In this document: in pieces, positions 13,051 to 27,200 of the stretch | Layout of the letters: each line of letters opens with the position of its first letter | Position numbering within the stretch: the stretch's first letter is position 1 | The notes under the pieces: model-generated | Seen by the model: the letters and a program-made list of their open reading frames with translations, nothing else | Database searches by the model: none | What the model was told of the DNA's origin: nothing | NCBI RefSeq assembly: GCF_000220395.1 | Contig: NW_004086446.1 | Location: forward strand, 62,001-126,000 | Length of the DNA stretch: 64,000 bases | Direction: 5' to 3' | From: Ichthyophthirius multifiliis | Taxonomy: Eukaryota; Ciliophora; Oligohymenophorea; Hymenostomatida | Translations under genes and position numbers: made by a program

Positions 13051-13193
13051 AAAAAATATTATAAAAATTCTTTTTCTTTTTCTATTTTTATTTATATTAT
13101 ATATATTTTTTTTATTTCGAATAAATATAAAAGTATATATTATATTATTTAACGAAAAGTAAAAAATATACAATTATTAAAAAAAATAAAAGT

Positions 13194-16100
13194 ATGTCAA
13201 ACGAAAAAATAAAAATACGTTTTACTTCTTTAGATATAACTGCTCTAATTTTTGAACTAAAATAAAAATTAGTTGGATTAAGAGTATCCAATTTTTATGA
13301 TTTAAATTAAAAAACATATTTATTTAAATTCGCTAAAGGCGAAAGAAAGGAATTTCTATTAATTGAAAATGGTTTATAATATTTTTTAAATAGAAAATAA
13401 AAAAAATTAAAAAAAAAGGTATAAGATTTCATACATCAGATGCCATATAAGAAAAAAGCAAAATGCCTTCAGGTTTTACAATGAAGTTCAGAAAATATAT
13501 TCGTTCTAAAAGACTTGAAGATATTAAGCAAATAGGAGTTGAAAGAGTTGTAGTTTTGACTTTTGGAAGTGGAGAAATGACTAATCATATAATATTAGAA
13601 TTATATTCTAGCGTATATTTTTTTTATTGTTTTAAAAATAAAATAATAAATTAAAAAAGGGTAATATTATCTTAACTGATAAAGATTATCAAATTATTCT
13701 TTTAATAAGATAACATTAGTTTAATGAAACTATTAAGTAAAAATATAATGTATAACACAAAGCAGGTTTTTTTAATATTTTTTAAAAAAAGAACTGCCAT
13801 AGGTGAAAAATATCCTTTTGAATATGCAGCAAACCTATATTTAGAAAAATTCGATTTAGCTGAAGAAAAAATAATAAATTTAATAAGAGAAAATGAGGAA
13901 AAAAAGTATTATAAAGATGAAGAAGATGAAGAAAAAGATACAAAAAAGAAAAAGCAAACACAAACACAAAAAAAAAACAAAAAAGAGACTAATATGCCTC
14001 AAAAAGCTTTAAAATTGCGAGAAATAGTATTTAAATTAGTTCCTTCTTTACATAATCCCGTAATTGATCATATAATTTAACTTGAAGGATATAATCCAAC
14101 AGAAAAGGTGGGTTTAGAAAGTATAGAAAAAGTTCAGAAAGTTGCAAATAAATGTAAAGAACTAATAATTGAATTCTAAAAAAAAGGACATTAAGGTTAT
14201 TTGGTGATATCTGAAAAGGAAAAAGCAAATTATTTTGAGTTTTCTCCTTTAATTTTGAACTCTTATTAAGGAAAGCAAATAGAATAAATGGAATCTTTTA
14301 ATGATTGCATAAATAAATACTTTTAAAAAATGAGTAAGAAAATAGAAGAAGAGTAAAAAGAAGATGTTGAATCTATTGCTTGGAAGAAATATCTAAACAT
14401 CAAAACCGATTAAGAAAATCGAATAAAAAAATTAAAAGATGAGCAAGAAGAATTCATAACTAAAGCTTAGTTAATTGAAGAAAATTATCAAGATGTTGAA
14501 GCTATTACAAACGTAAATAAAAATAAAAAATTTAATAATTAAATTTTAAATTTCTTTTATCTAGATTTTAAAAACTATGAAATCATCTGGATTAGCTTGG
14601 GATAAAATAATAAAAATGATAAATGAAGGAAAAAAATAAGGAGATCCTTTGGCAAACTTAATTCATTAAATAGACTTTGAAAACAATGAAGTATCTATTT
14701 ACCTAGGATTTATAGACGATTAAATGTCTGAATTGATTCCTGTTAGCGTAGATATTTATCAATCCGCACATTAGAATGCTAGAAACTATTATGAAAATAA
14801 ACGTAAGAATGTGTTAAAAGAAAAAAAGACACTAGATGCTACCAAGACAGCTTTAAAATAAGCTGAAAAGACTGCTTTGAAAGAAATTGAAACCCAAAAA
14901 CATAAAACAATGCAACTAGTAAACGTCCGTAAATAATATTGGTTTGAAAAATTCTATTGGTTTATTACTAGTGAAAACTATTTAGTTATTTCTGGAAGAG
15001 ATAGTTAATAAAATGAAATTTTGGTTAAAAAATATATGAAAAAAGGTGATATCTATATGCATGCAGATTATCATGGTGCTGCCTCTACACTTATTAAAAA
15101 TCCACATAAAGATTCCTCTTTTATATCTTAATAAACTATCGAAGAGGCTGCTGTAGCTACTATTTGTAGATCAAAAGCTTGGGAGGCTAAAATTATAGCA
15201 TCCGCTTGGTGGGTTGACAGTCATTAGGTAAGTAAAAGGGCGGAAACTGGAGAGTATTTGCCATCAGGAAGTTTCATGATAAGGGGAAAAAAGAATTTTG
15301 TATATCCATCAAGAATGGAAATGGCATGTACTATTTTGTTTAAGTTAAATGATGATTCACTTGAAAGACATTTAAATGATAGAAAAAGAAAAGTTAATGA
15401 AGAAGTAATTTCAAAAGATAATTTAAATAATCAGATTAAGGTAGAATCGGCTTTAACTGAATAACCTTCTTTAGTAGAATAATCTTCTTAAATAGAGACT
15501 TCTTAATTGCTTGTTTCAGAATTAGAAACTACTATTGTTAATTTAAATATAAAGCCTACAGAAGGAATGTAGAAAAAATAATAATAAAATCAAAAAGGAA
15601 AACAACAATAAAAAAATTAAAAAGATAAATCATAAATAAATCAAAAAGATAAATAGTAAAATAATTAAAAAGAGACAAAATAAAAAGGAAATTAAAAAAA
15701 ATAAACTTCAGATGATGATGAAAATGATAATAAAGATGATTATAAAAATAATGTAAATTTACCAAGAGGAAAAAAAAATAAAGTAAAAAAAATGAAAGAA
15801 AAATACGCTGATTAAGATGACGAAGAAAGAGATATTAGAATGTAACTTATTGGTGCTTAAAAAATGAAAAATATTTTACCAAATGAAGATTTAGCTTTTG
15901 AGAAGAAAGCAAATAAAAAATTTTAAAAAGAAACAAAATAAAATTAAGAAGAAATCTAAAAAAAATAAGATGATATAATTATTGAAAAAAATACTCAAGA
16001 AGAAGAAAAAAACTTGAATATGTAGAACAAAAATAGGATAAATAAGAAAATAATAATTAAGTTCAAGAGGAAACAAAAAATAAGATGAAGAAAATTAAAA

Positions 16101-16649
16101 AGATGCTGAAATTGATACCAATTCTTCTGAGTAAAATGAAGAAGATGAAGAAGAAAAAGAAAAAAATGCTGCAGAATTAAATAAAGTAGAAGAAGATATT
16201 CAAGAAGAAATTATTAATAGCGAATTGTAGGATCTTTCTAGATTAGTCACTTTTGTCTATCCTGAAGATACTTATTCTAATTGTTTATTAATGTGTGCTC
16301 CTTTCAATACTATTAATCTTTTAAATAGTAAGTTTAAAATTAAATTACTTCCTGGTAATTTAAAAAAGGGAAAGGCTGGAAAATCTGTTATCAATTTCTT
16401 TTTAAGCTAAAAAGATGCAATAAATCAAGAAAAACCAATAATAAAAGGAATACCTGAATAAGAAATTATCAATTGTTTAGTTGGAAATGTTAAATTAGGA
16501 GGAGCAGGTAAATCACTATTTTAATAATAATATATATAAAACATTGTATAATATAAATAGGGATATAGAAAATAAAAGACAAAGAAAAGTTAGCAAAAAA
16601 ATAAGCTAAAAAATAAAAAGAATAACAAGAAAAACAAGAGAAAAAATGA
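13194..16649 (+). CDS. NEMF: NEMF/Rqc2 ribosome quality-control factor
   Basis: Binds 60S subunits carrying stalled nascent chain-tRNA and, with Listerin, drives quality control and C-terminal tailing. The NFACT-N domain starts [20 protein letters not shown]; then [36 protein letters not shown] and [20 protein letters not shown]. The middle has the conserved [20 protein letters not shown] and [16 protein letters not shown] (NFACT-R), and [20 protein letters not shown] before [12 protein letters not shown] Lys/Gln/Glu-rich acidic linker precedes the NFACT-C domain ([20 protein letters not shown]). Introns placed by frame include one of 37 nt (13766-13802). The last exon ends in a KKQAKKQKEQQEKQEKK tail at TGA 16647-16649. 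The D-R dipeptide important for CAT-tailing in yeast is E-R here. Confidence 0.95.
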
Positions 16650-16733
16650 TTAATAATATATATAAATTAATATTTTATATAAAATAAGAATATTTATTTT
16701 TTATTTTTTTTTATTTAAATTCTTTCTTATTTT

Positions 16734-18107
<1,374 letters not shown>

Positions 18108-19155
18108 ATTTATATATTTTTAAAAAATTTTTAAAGTTTTTCCCTTTTTTTAAAAAAAAAATTTAAACAAAATTTAATTTTTTTTAAAAAAAAGAATAAA
18201 AACATTAAATAATAGAAAATATGGGTAAAAAAATATAATTTTTTTTTCATTTTTAAACTTAATTTATAAATAAAAAAGAAATTAGAAAACAAATATAATT
18301 ATTAATTTTTATTTCTATAAAATTTCTTCTATTTAAATAACATAATTTTCTCATGGTATACAGAATCATATAATGGTAAATACATTTTAAATTCACTATA
18401 GAGGGGGAAACTCATATAATTTTTTATATAGATTTAAAATATATATAATTGTTGCTTTTAAACACATGAAATAAACCGAATTCAAAAAAGTCTTCTTCTT
18501 GTTATTAATTATTAATTTTAGGTTATTGTCAATATTATAAATTTTAATAATTTAATCTTTTATATTTTTTATTATTTTTTAAATTCTAAAAATAATAATA
18601 AGTTTTCTTTTTATAATTATAATTTTTATTGCATCCTTCCTTTTAATTAAAAATATAAAATATTTTTAATTTTATGAGATTAAAACAATAACTTTATAAT
18701 CGCATGTATTACATAAATTAAGTTTTACAAATTTATTGTTTATTAAATTAACAACCTAAAACCTGAAAATGTTTTAATAAATAATACATATGTATTATAT
18801 ATCTCTAGAAAGAAAAAAAATTCTAGTAAAAGTATTTATTTTTTTAAGTTTAAACAGCACGTTAATAATTTTATTTATTTTATCATTAATATTTTTTTAT
18901 TTATTTTCTCTTTTATTATAATTAATTTTTCATCTTTTCTCTTTTTTCACATTTTTATAATCGAAATCTTCTCTAGAACAGCCATCACATGAACATATTT
19001 TATTATAACTTTTTTCTAAGAAAATTTTTCGAAAAATCAAAAGGATTAGAAAATTACTATGTTTATCTTCAAAACATTTTCTGCGAAACTTTTTTATTTT
19101 CATTTCTTAAATATTTCTATTTTTAGTTACGATATTTAGATTTTAATCTTATTTT
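18108..19155. other. intergenic spacer upstream of CK1
   Basis: AT-rich with no convincing frame. A GGGGGAAA motif occurs at 18403-18410, matching the unit of the tract at 20334. The kinase promoter is presumably in the first part. Confidence 0.5.
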
Positions 19156-19311
19156 AAACTTTTATTTCGATATGAATAAATTGAAGGAGTTGGTGATCTT
19201 GAAAAATATAAAGAGCTTACATAATCTTAAGAATGCAGGGTTCTGCAAGGGTATAACTAATTTAAATAATATGAAGGCCTTGATTATTTAAAACTTTTTC
19301 TTTTTAGATGA
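19156..19311 (+). pseudogene. LRR-like coding fragment, probably decayed
   Basis: A local patch of higher GC reads YEQIEGVGDLEKYKELTQSQ followed by YNQFKQYEGLDYLKLFLF and then TGA 19309-19311. The spacing of Leu/Gly (EGVGDLEKYKEL ... YEGLDYLK) resembles the SDS22-type leucine-rich repeats of DNAAF1/LRRC50-like axonemal proteins. There is no start, no flanking repeats and no continuation in either direction, so a gene relic is more likely than a live gene. It could also be an exon of an unrecognised gene, or chance. Confidence 0.3.
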
Positions 19312-19731
19312 TAATGCTTATCTACTAAGACTTTTTTTATACTATTATAGTTTTTTTGATTTTTAAGTTGTTATTTTACTATTATTTAAATAATTTAAGT
19401 TTGTTTGTGTGTGTTTTTTTAAAAAAAATAATAATAAATACATTTCATGTAAAATTTAAATTTTCGAGTGAAAATATTATATTTAATTATATTCCAATGT
19501 CATAATCTTAAATTGAAATAATAATTATTTTGTATTTTTTTTAATTGATAATGTCCATATTAATTTGAAATTTTTATAATATTCTTTTTTTAAATTTATA
19601 ACTAAAACATATTAATAGTAATATATGGGTCAATAATTTCGAATATTTATGCTTGTTAATACATAAAGTAGTCCGAAATAAACAAATAGGAAAAAAAAAA
19701 AATATAGATTATATTAGAATCTTTATATAAG

Positions 19732-20241
19732 AATAAACATATGAAAATAAAGAGATAATATCTTTTGATAAATAAAAAAACTAAATTAAAAAATTACAAA
19801 TAAAAATTATAAATGAATTATATAAAAATTAGTAAATATATAAATTATACAGAAACAAGTATAGATAATCAAAAATTAAATTATGATATACAATTTTTAA
19901 ACATCAAGATGATGCAATTTAAAGAAGGTTTCAGTGGGTTTCAGTGTTTAAATATGGTCCTTTTGCTCCTAAATATAAAGGATAATATAAAGATAATAAA
20001 GCTCAGGTATATTTTTAATTTTATCATGCACATAAAAATTATTATGAGGTATAATAGATTAATGAATGATAATGTTAATGAATATGGTATTTATACTCAT
20101 TTTGATGTTTCAGATTATTAGAGATATATGTAAAATGAACTTTGGGATGGATATAGTCTAACTATGAATAATATTATAAAAATTGATAAAAGTATGGATA
20201 AAATAGAAGAAAATATATATTTTTTTTTTATAATATAATGA
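19732..20241 (+). pseudogene. broken or multi-exon hypothetical coding region
   Basis: Three protein-like stretches lie in different frames: EQTYENKEIISFDKQKNQIK near 19732-19790; FKYGPFAPKYKGQYKDNKAQ near 19947-20006; and NEYGIYTHFDVSDYQRYMQN near 20071-20130, which runs on to TGA 20239-20241. The second has Gly/Pro content unlike translated spacer. I could not find GT-AG introns that join all three without a stop, so this is either a gene with unrecognised introns or a frameshifted relic. No family recognised. Confidence 0.3.
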
Positions 20242-20333
20242 TAATTAATAAATTACAATTATAAATACTGAATAAATAATAATAATATGCATGGAAATAG
20301 AATTTGCTCTTGACATGCCTAAAGAAATATAAA

Positions 20334-20377
20334 GGGGGAAAGGGGGAAAGGGGGAAAGGGGGAAAAGGGGAAAGGGG
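20334..20377 (+). repeat. G-rich tandem repeat (GGGGGAAA)n
   Basis: Six G runs (four of 5, two of 4) separated by 3-4 A, starting at 20334. Such a G-run array is exceptional in this AT-rich window and can in principle fold as a G-quadruplex. It falls inside a + strand frame from ATG 20299 to TGA 20551-20553 (MEIEFALDMPKEIQRGK...), which may be fortuitous. Confidence 0.95.
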
Positions 20378-20727
20378 AATATTAATATTATATAAAGCAT
20401 GGCTTTGAAATTTATATTTGGTCTGACTGCAGAAATATCAATGTTAATGGGAATTAATAAAAGTATTAAAATATTAAAAATACTTTTTTTATTTTTAATA
20501 TTTAAAAATTCAATCAACAATAAAAAATGGATAACGCCTTTTTTTTTTGAATGAGTTTACTAAAAGATAATGTGTAATTGACTTTATTTTTTTATTGAGT
20601 TTTTTAAATTTTTTTTTTAAAAAAATTAATATTTTAATTTTTATATAAAAAAGATATTTATAAAAAACAAAAAAAGCTTAATTAATTATTTTTTTTTATT
20701 TTTTTTAAATGATCTAAGTACTAAACT

Positions 20728-23339
20728 ATGTAAAAACAAATCCAAATATATAAATAGAAAAATATTGTATTGGATAATCTATAACCTTCAAATATTGTTT
20801 ATTTTCATCAAAGAAACGACTTTTTTTAAGTATCGAGAATAAATTATTTCCAAACAAAAGGCAGTTAGAAAAATTAGATTGGTTTGAAGAATTAGTAGTA
20901 TGTGATTTAAAAATAGATGATATTGGTTATTTTGCATATATATTAATATATAATGGCATATTAATTAGAATTCCTTTCGGAATATTTTGTAATGAATAAC
21001 TTAAAAAAGAATGGAACACTTAAATATAATAAATAAATTATAATATAGAAGAATTGGGATAAAAATGGTAATAGATAAATATATTAAAAGAAGTAAAAAT
21101 AATAAGAATAAATTAGGAAGTTAATTAAATAAAGAATACTTTTGATTTAAAAGAAATGAAAGGTTTTTAAATTTAAAATGATTCTTTAAAAATTTTTATT
21201 GGAATGCATTTGTGGTAAACAAATAACAATAGATACTTTGCTATTTTTTGTTCATAAAAAGGAATTCTAATATTCATGTGTTTAATTAATTTTTAAATAG
21301 TAAAAAACTATTTTCATATTTTTATTTAAATAAAAAATTTAAAAGTATTTAGCTTTAAACATATAATGTGAAATAAATGATAGCTTTTTAATTGAAACTT
21401 AAACAAAAACTTATTTACTATTTAAATATAATTATTTATATTATCAATAATTAAATTTGTAGCAAAACTATAGTAATTAGCACGCAATAAGCAATAAGGA
21501 AAAAAAAGAAAACAAAAATATTCTTAATAGTTATAAAAACTTTGAGTTTCAACAAAAAATGATATAAAAGCTTTCTTATAATAACTGTTAAGTATATATA
21601 AGTGAGGAAGAGTAGGCAATAAAACTTTTTTTCTTAAATCAAAATGAAAAAACTTTAAAAGTAGCTCGTCCAGGTAATCTTTAATAATTCAAATATTGCT
21701 TTTATTTGAATTTAAAAGATATAGTAAATATTTTTTAATGGAAAAATTATTATGTTTTTGTATAATAAAATGAAAAAATAACACTTTATTTATACTTTAA
21801 GCAATCTCTTTAAAAATTCAATTCTCAAAATTAAAAAAATTAAAATGGTTAGCCTACATTTACTTACTTTTTTAATGAAAAAAATCCTAATAGAATAATA
21901 AAATGGGATTCTCCATATAAAATATAAGATAATATTTACAAAGGATTCATTTTTAAAGAGGATGGAATAGATTCATATATAATAGATCTAGAAAAAGGAA
22001 AAAAAGAATTAGAAGAAATTATTTTTAGTGATGATTTTAACATAAAAAATTATATTATTTATGAGTAATTTTTAAAAAATCATTTTTTTGATGTTTAATA
22101 AAACTTCCTTATTATTTAATAAAATTTAAAAGTTAAATAAAAATGGGAAAATTTATGTTTAATCGATCTTTATAAAAAGGAAAAAGAACCTTTTAGGCTT
22201 TTTCATGAATATCACAATATCAATAATCCTAATACAGGTAAAAACAATATATATATACTTTTTTGAAAAATGTCTATTATAAAATAGAATATTTAATGTT
22301 TAAAAGTCTTCTAAATGCATTTGATAAGGCACAATTTGAAGATGAGAAAACTTTAAATTTATTTTTTTATAATATTTTTTTGGGTTTATATGGTGTAAAA
22401 GTAAAAAAAAGTTTTGAAGAAATCTAAAAAATGCCTGTATTTTAAAATATTCAGTAGATTTTTTAAGGCAATAATAATAATATTAACGAAAATACACTTT
22501 TTCTATAAAAAAAGCTTATTGATATACAAGAACTAAGTGTAATTTTTCGTTAAAAAAAATATGCAGAATTAATGCTGAATATTTTATTTATTATAAGTCA
22601 TTATTATATTGAAAAGTCTGTAGAAAAACTTGATATGAGCGATGTTTTTGAAGTTTTTTATTTAAAATAATATTAAATTAATGAAAGTTATCTTAAAGAA
22701 GTTTTTTCTGGATTTTTTAAAAATATAAAAGAGAATTTTTTTCAAAAAATTATTTATTTTATGTTTAATTTAAGCAATGGTTTTTCATTTTAAGAATTAA
22801 ATTTTTACTTTTAGAGATTAACTTATTTAGAATGCTTAGAATTGCTTTATATTGGAATTTTTAAATTCAAAATTTTATATTTAAATAAACCTTTTTTGAA
22901 TTCAAACTGTATTAATATTATACTAAATAAATTCTATTTACTAAAAGTAAATGAAAGAAAATTAAAATATTTACTCTAATAAAGCCTTTTATAATTTTTT
23001 TTTGAAAAAAACCAAAAAGATAATAATTTCTAAGATATTTTAAAAATTTTAAGTAAAATCTAAAAATAAAAAAAGAAAATTTCTTAAGGTATTTAAATTA
23101 AATTTACTTAAGGAATCGATTTTGTATGGATTTTATTAGATTAAATTGTTTAAAAATGTAATCTAGCATAAAGTTAAGGGGAGAAAATATAAGATTTATA
23201 ACTAAAAGAAGATAAGTTAGTACAAATAATAAAAAAAATAGATGAAGAGAAAAATATTTTATTGAAATATACATCAAATTATATGAAAAAAATATAGAAT
23301 AATAATAAAATAATAGATAATATAATAACTAATTTATGA
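20728..23339 (+). CDS. large hypothetical protein, beta-rich N-half and helical C-half
   Basis: I do not recognise it. ATG 20728-20730 starts MQKQIQIYKQKNIVLDNLQP; a 35-nt intron follows FHQRNDFFQ, then LEKLDWFEELVVCDLKIDD. Further introns remove the frame breaks near 21304-21349 and at 22239-22288. The first ~450 residues have short alternating strands reminiscent of a beta-propeller; the last ~350 are Leu/Ile-rich helices ending in a coiled coil (VQIIKKIDEEKNILLKYTSN) before TGA 23337-23339. Propeller plus solenoid plus terminal coiled coil is the layout of some nucleoporins (for example Nup88), but no sequence signature confirms this. It ends 11 nt from the convergent EF-hand gene. Confidence 0.75.
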
Positions 23340-23350
23340 AGAAAAATATT

Positions 23351-24030
23351 TCATAAATATTTTTTTTTATTTATATAATCAATTATTTCTTTAAAATCTT
23401 TTTCAGTTATTCTTCCATCTTTATCTACATCTAGGCATTCTTTAAGAATTTCTTTGTCTTTTTTATCTAAATCTCCATAACCTAATTATTACATTAAATT
23501 ATTTGTTTTTTCAATATCTAATTCGTTATTTTATCCCAATATAAGTTCTAAAGCTTGCTAAATAGGATCAAAATCTTCTATTTCATTATCTTTTAGTAAT
23601 TCGTAAATATCTTTTGCTGAAATTTCTGTTTTTCCTTAAAAAAGAGTGTTCAATTCATGTATAGGGTATGTTGGATTAATTATACTTATTCGATGTTTTA
23701 TCTCTTGTAATTTTATTTTTGCATTCTAAGTTTCATCGTATTTATATTATGGTTCTAGCAATTACTAGTTTTATTTATTATTCTCAATATTCTAAAGAAT
23801 TTTATTTATTTCTTCATATTTTACAGTTATTCCTTTTTCTTGTTATGACGAATTCTTTGTAAAAAACTGAAAATCTTTTTTTTTAATTGTATTTTTTTTT
23901 ATTTTTTATTATTACCAAATATTCCATAAGGAGCTAAGTCTTTTAAATGTTTAAATGATGTTAATGAGTGGTCTATGCCATCTCTACGGTTTTTAGAAAT
24001 AAGAGAATTCGTATTGGGATGTTTTTACAT
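23351..24030 (-). CDS. EF-hand calcium-binding protein
   Basis: ATG 24028-24030 gives MQKHPNTNSLISKNRRDGID, then HLKDLAPYGIF. A GT-AG intron (about 41 nt, near 23872-23912) splits a codon and restores a frame to the end. The C-terminal part has one good EF loop, DVDKDGRITEKDF, preceded by a helix, plus a weaker upstream region (GQNNELDIEKTNNLMQQLGY) of calmodulin/centrin-like layout. About 210 residues, ending IDYINKKYL with TGA 23351-23353. Likely Ca2+-responsive; the specific role is unknown. Confidence 0.8.
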
Positions 24031-24202
24031 TATTATTTTTTTATTATTAATTATAAAATTTTATAATAGTTATTTTTTGTTTTTTATAATAATTTTCTTT
24101 TTTTTAATTTTATTTAAATATATCGTTTTATATATAAATATTGCTTTTAAAAGATTATTATTTAAAGAATAATATTATTTATAAATATTATATTTAATAC
24201 AC

Positions 24203-27200
24203 TCAAAGACTTCTATTAACTAATTAAGTTAGCATTTTTTCAACTTCTTCATATAAGATAAAATAATTAGCATTAGAAGGTTTTACTCCAATAGTAACAT
24301 AAAATGGTCTTATTTTTTCATAATAGAAATAATGCTATTAATTTTTCAACATAAGCTAACATGCTACAAACATATCTTCATCACTCATGGAAGATCCTAA
24401 AATAAGTATAAAATCAATTTTAGAACATTCGATAAATTTTTTTTGTATGAGTACTTCTACAATAATACCCTAATATAAATAAATTAATAAAGTAGAATAT
24501 TAATATTTATTTTTTACTTTATTCATATTAACTGGTCTAACTTCAACACATTCACTATTTTAATAAACTTCTAAATATTTAGTTTTTTGAGTAAATTGTT
24601 TAATTTATTAAGTCATTTACTCTGCCTATTTAATTCCAAAATCCACACAAACTTAATTAAACTTCCAAGTAACTGAAAATTCTTTTAATTCTATAGAAGA
24701 TCCTTAAGTTCTCTAGGTATAACTTTACATTAATCTATAAATTTATTCCTTCCAGGACATGTCTAATTAAATAAGTTTTGTCCATTCTGTTTATTCTTTA
24801 CCGTTTTCTTAAATAACCTTATGCATACAACCATTTTCACAAATAAGTCCTAAACCTTTTACATCCTGAAACCATTCATCAATAAAATCAATAGAAAGAT
24901 CAGTTATAATATAAACCATATTTCTTTAATCTGCACATAATTTTTTTAAAGTATTCAAAACAGTTTCAGAAGGTTATTTATGGTGTCTTCTGACTTAATG
25001 CTCTTCAGCTTAAATATACATATATTTATCAATAGGAACTAAAGTACCTACGTATCCTAACAAAATCAGTCTTTTTTAAGTTTTTTTATATTATTCATAC
25101 AATTCTTTGATATTTAATTGCCTAAAATTTAATTAATGGGCCACTTTTTTGAAGTTAATTCCTTTATTAAATCCTGTCATATTTGCTAAAGCCATAAACT
25201 TTGCATTTTTTTTGAGTTCAGCAATATTTTTTTCAATCCATTAATTAGTATTATAATTTTAAAATAGATTAAAGTCTTTTTAGGTTATGAGATTTTTCAA
25301 TTCTGAAGTCATTTTATTTTATATCATAAGTACATTCTTTTCGAATTCATAATATGAATATGGATTAAATAATATACAACTTTTCATTTATTTATACATA
25401 TAAGATCCATATGTGTTCATTAAGCACACGCCTTTATTTATTTAATTACAATATATATATTCCATACCGTACATTTCGTTTTCTTATAATACACTTGTTC
25501 TTAAAAATATATTTCCTAAACTTAAATACAATAATCTCTATTTCAAAGGCATATTTTCATATATTAATGTGATACTATTTGGGTACTTTGAGTTTATTTC
25601 TATTGCTTAATTATTTATACTTTGCAATAGCTCTTAGTTTTGATAAGGATCTAATGAATGATAATTATTTTATTCAGGAAGAACGACTTAAATAAGCTAA
25701 AAATTTAATTCAGGATGATTTTCAATTAGTTTTTCAAAGATTTTAAGCTTAAGTTAAATTTTATTATTAACTGAAAAACTGTCCATTCCTATAAATACAT
25801 TCTATTTTTTAATTATAGAATCTTTAAGTATATTTCTTTAAGCTAAAAAGTTTGTATTTTCAATAATTTAAGCACAGACCTTAGTATTAATGCCTGGGTT
25901 TCTAATACTAACAATAATCTGGTTTCCCATATAAATAATTCTAAGATTACCTCTTACACTTTCATAAGAAATCTTAAGTTTAATCCAAACATAATGTAAA
26001 AAATTGTAAGCAGATTCAAAATTCATAAAAGAAACTAAATTTGTACACAAAATTGCATTTATAATATTTTCTCCAAACGGAAGAAGATGTAATTTTTCTA
26101 AATCAGGAAATTAATGATTATGAAAATATAAAATATTCAACTTTTTAGCTTTAAATTATGAAATATATATAATAGTGAATATTATTCGATAATCGGCTAT
26201 TAGAATATTTGAATCTTCATCTATTATAAGACTTATTTATTACGCAAATCTAAAACAAATAAGTTTAAATTATTCTAAAACAGCATTATTATATTCCAAA
26301 TATTTCTAGTTTGTTATTTCAAAGCTGTTAGTCATAACTTAATCATAAAGTCCTGCACAAAGATTGTTTAAAAAAGAATCCAGAACTGAATTTTCGATAA
26401 ATATAGGGTAAAATCTATACTTTTATATTAAATAAGTGGTTATTCTTTCTTATAATTTTTATGTTATTTGTGTGTAATTTAAAAGTATGCCAACCCATCT
26501 TATTGATTAGTAGGAATTTATAAAATGAAAGAATAAAGAATTTTCTTGAAACTCCTCTGTAAATGTATCACTTTAAGCATCATAATGCAATATAATAGGC
26601 AGAAATAGCGTGCAAATACATACTTCATCCTTATCAGACATATTTACAAGAAACTCTTCAGAGGCTTCATAATTAATGTCATTAATAGTAGTAATAAATG
26701 AATATTTTTATGTAAAAATATTCTTTTCTAGATTATTTTTTAATCTTTCTTATAAAAGCAATTACAAAGTATGTCCTGATTATTAAAATAGTTTTTCTGC
26801 GAAAATAGTTTCTTATTATTAGTGTTTTTATTATATATTATTTTAGGGATTAGTATACCTTTTTTCTATTGAAGATTCGCTTTATTGACTTGTGTAATCA
26901 TCTGTTATATTTGATAAAGTATTATTGTTTTAATTTTGTTGTTGGATTTATATTTTTTCGTTGAAATTTGAATCAAAATTCGTTCCTTTTTTAGGTAAAA
27001 TTCTATTTGTATTAAATTTTGGAACATTTTCTTCTTCTTATTCACTTGTATGCGAGGAACTTTTGGAAGGAAGTCTTTTTTTCTCTTTTTTTGGAAGTGA
27101 ATGAAAACTTCTTTTTGGATCTTCAATCATGTTTTCGCTTGAATTCTAAGAGGAAGAGGAACCTGCTTATTAATAAGGACAAAAAAGACCAGAGATTTTA

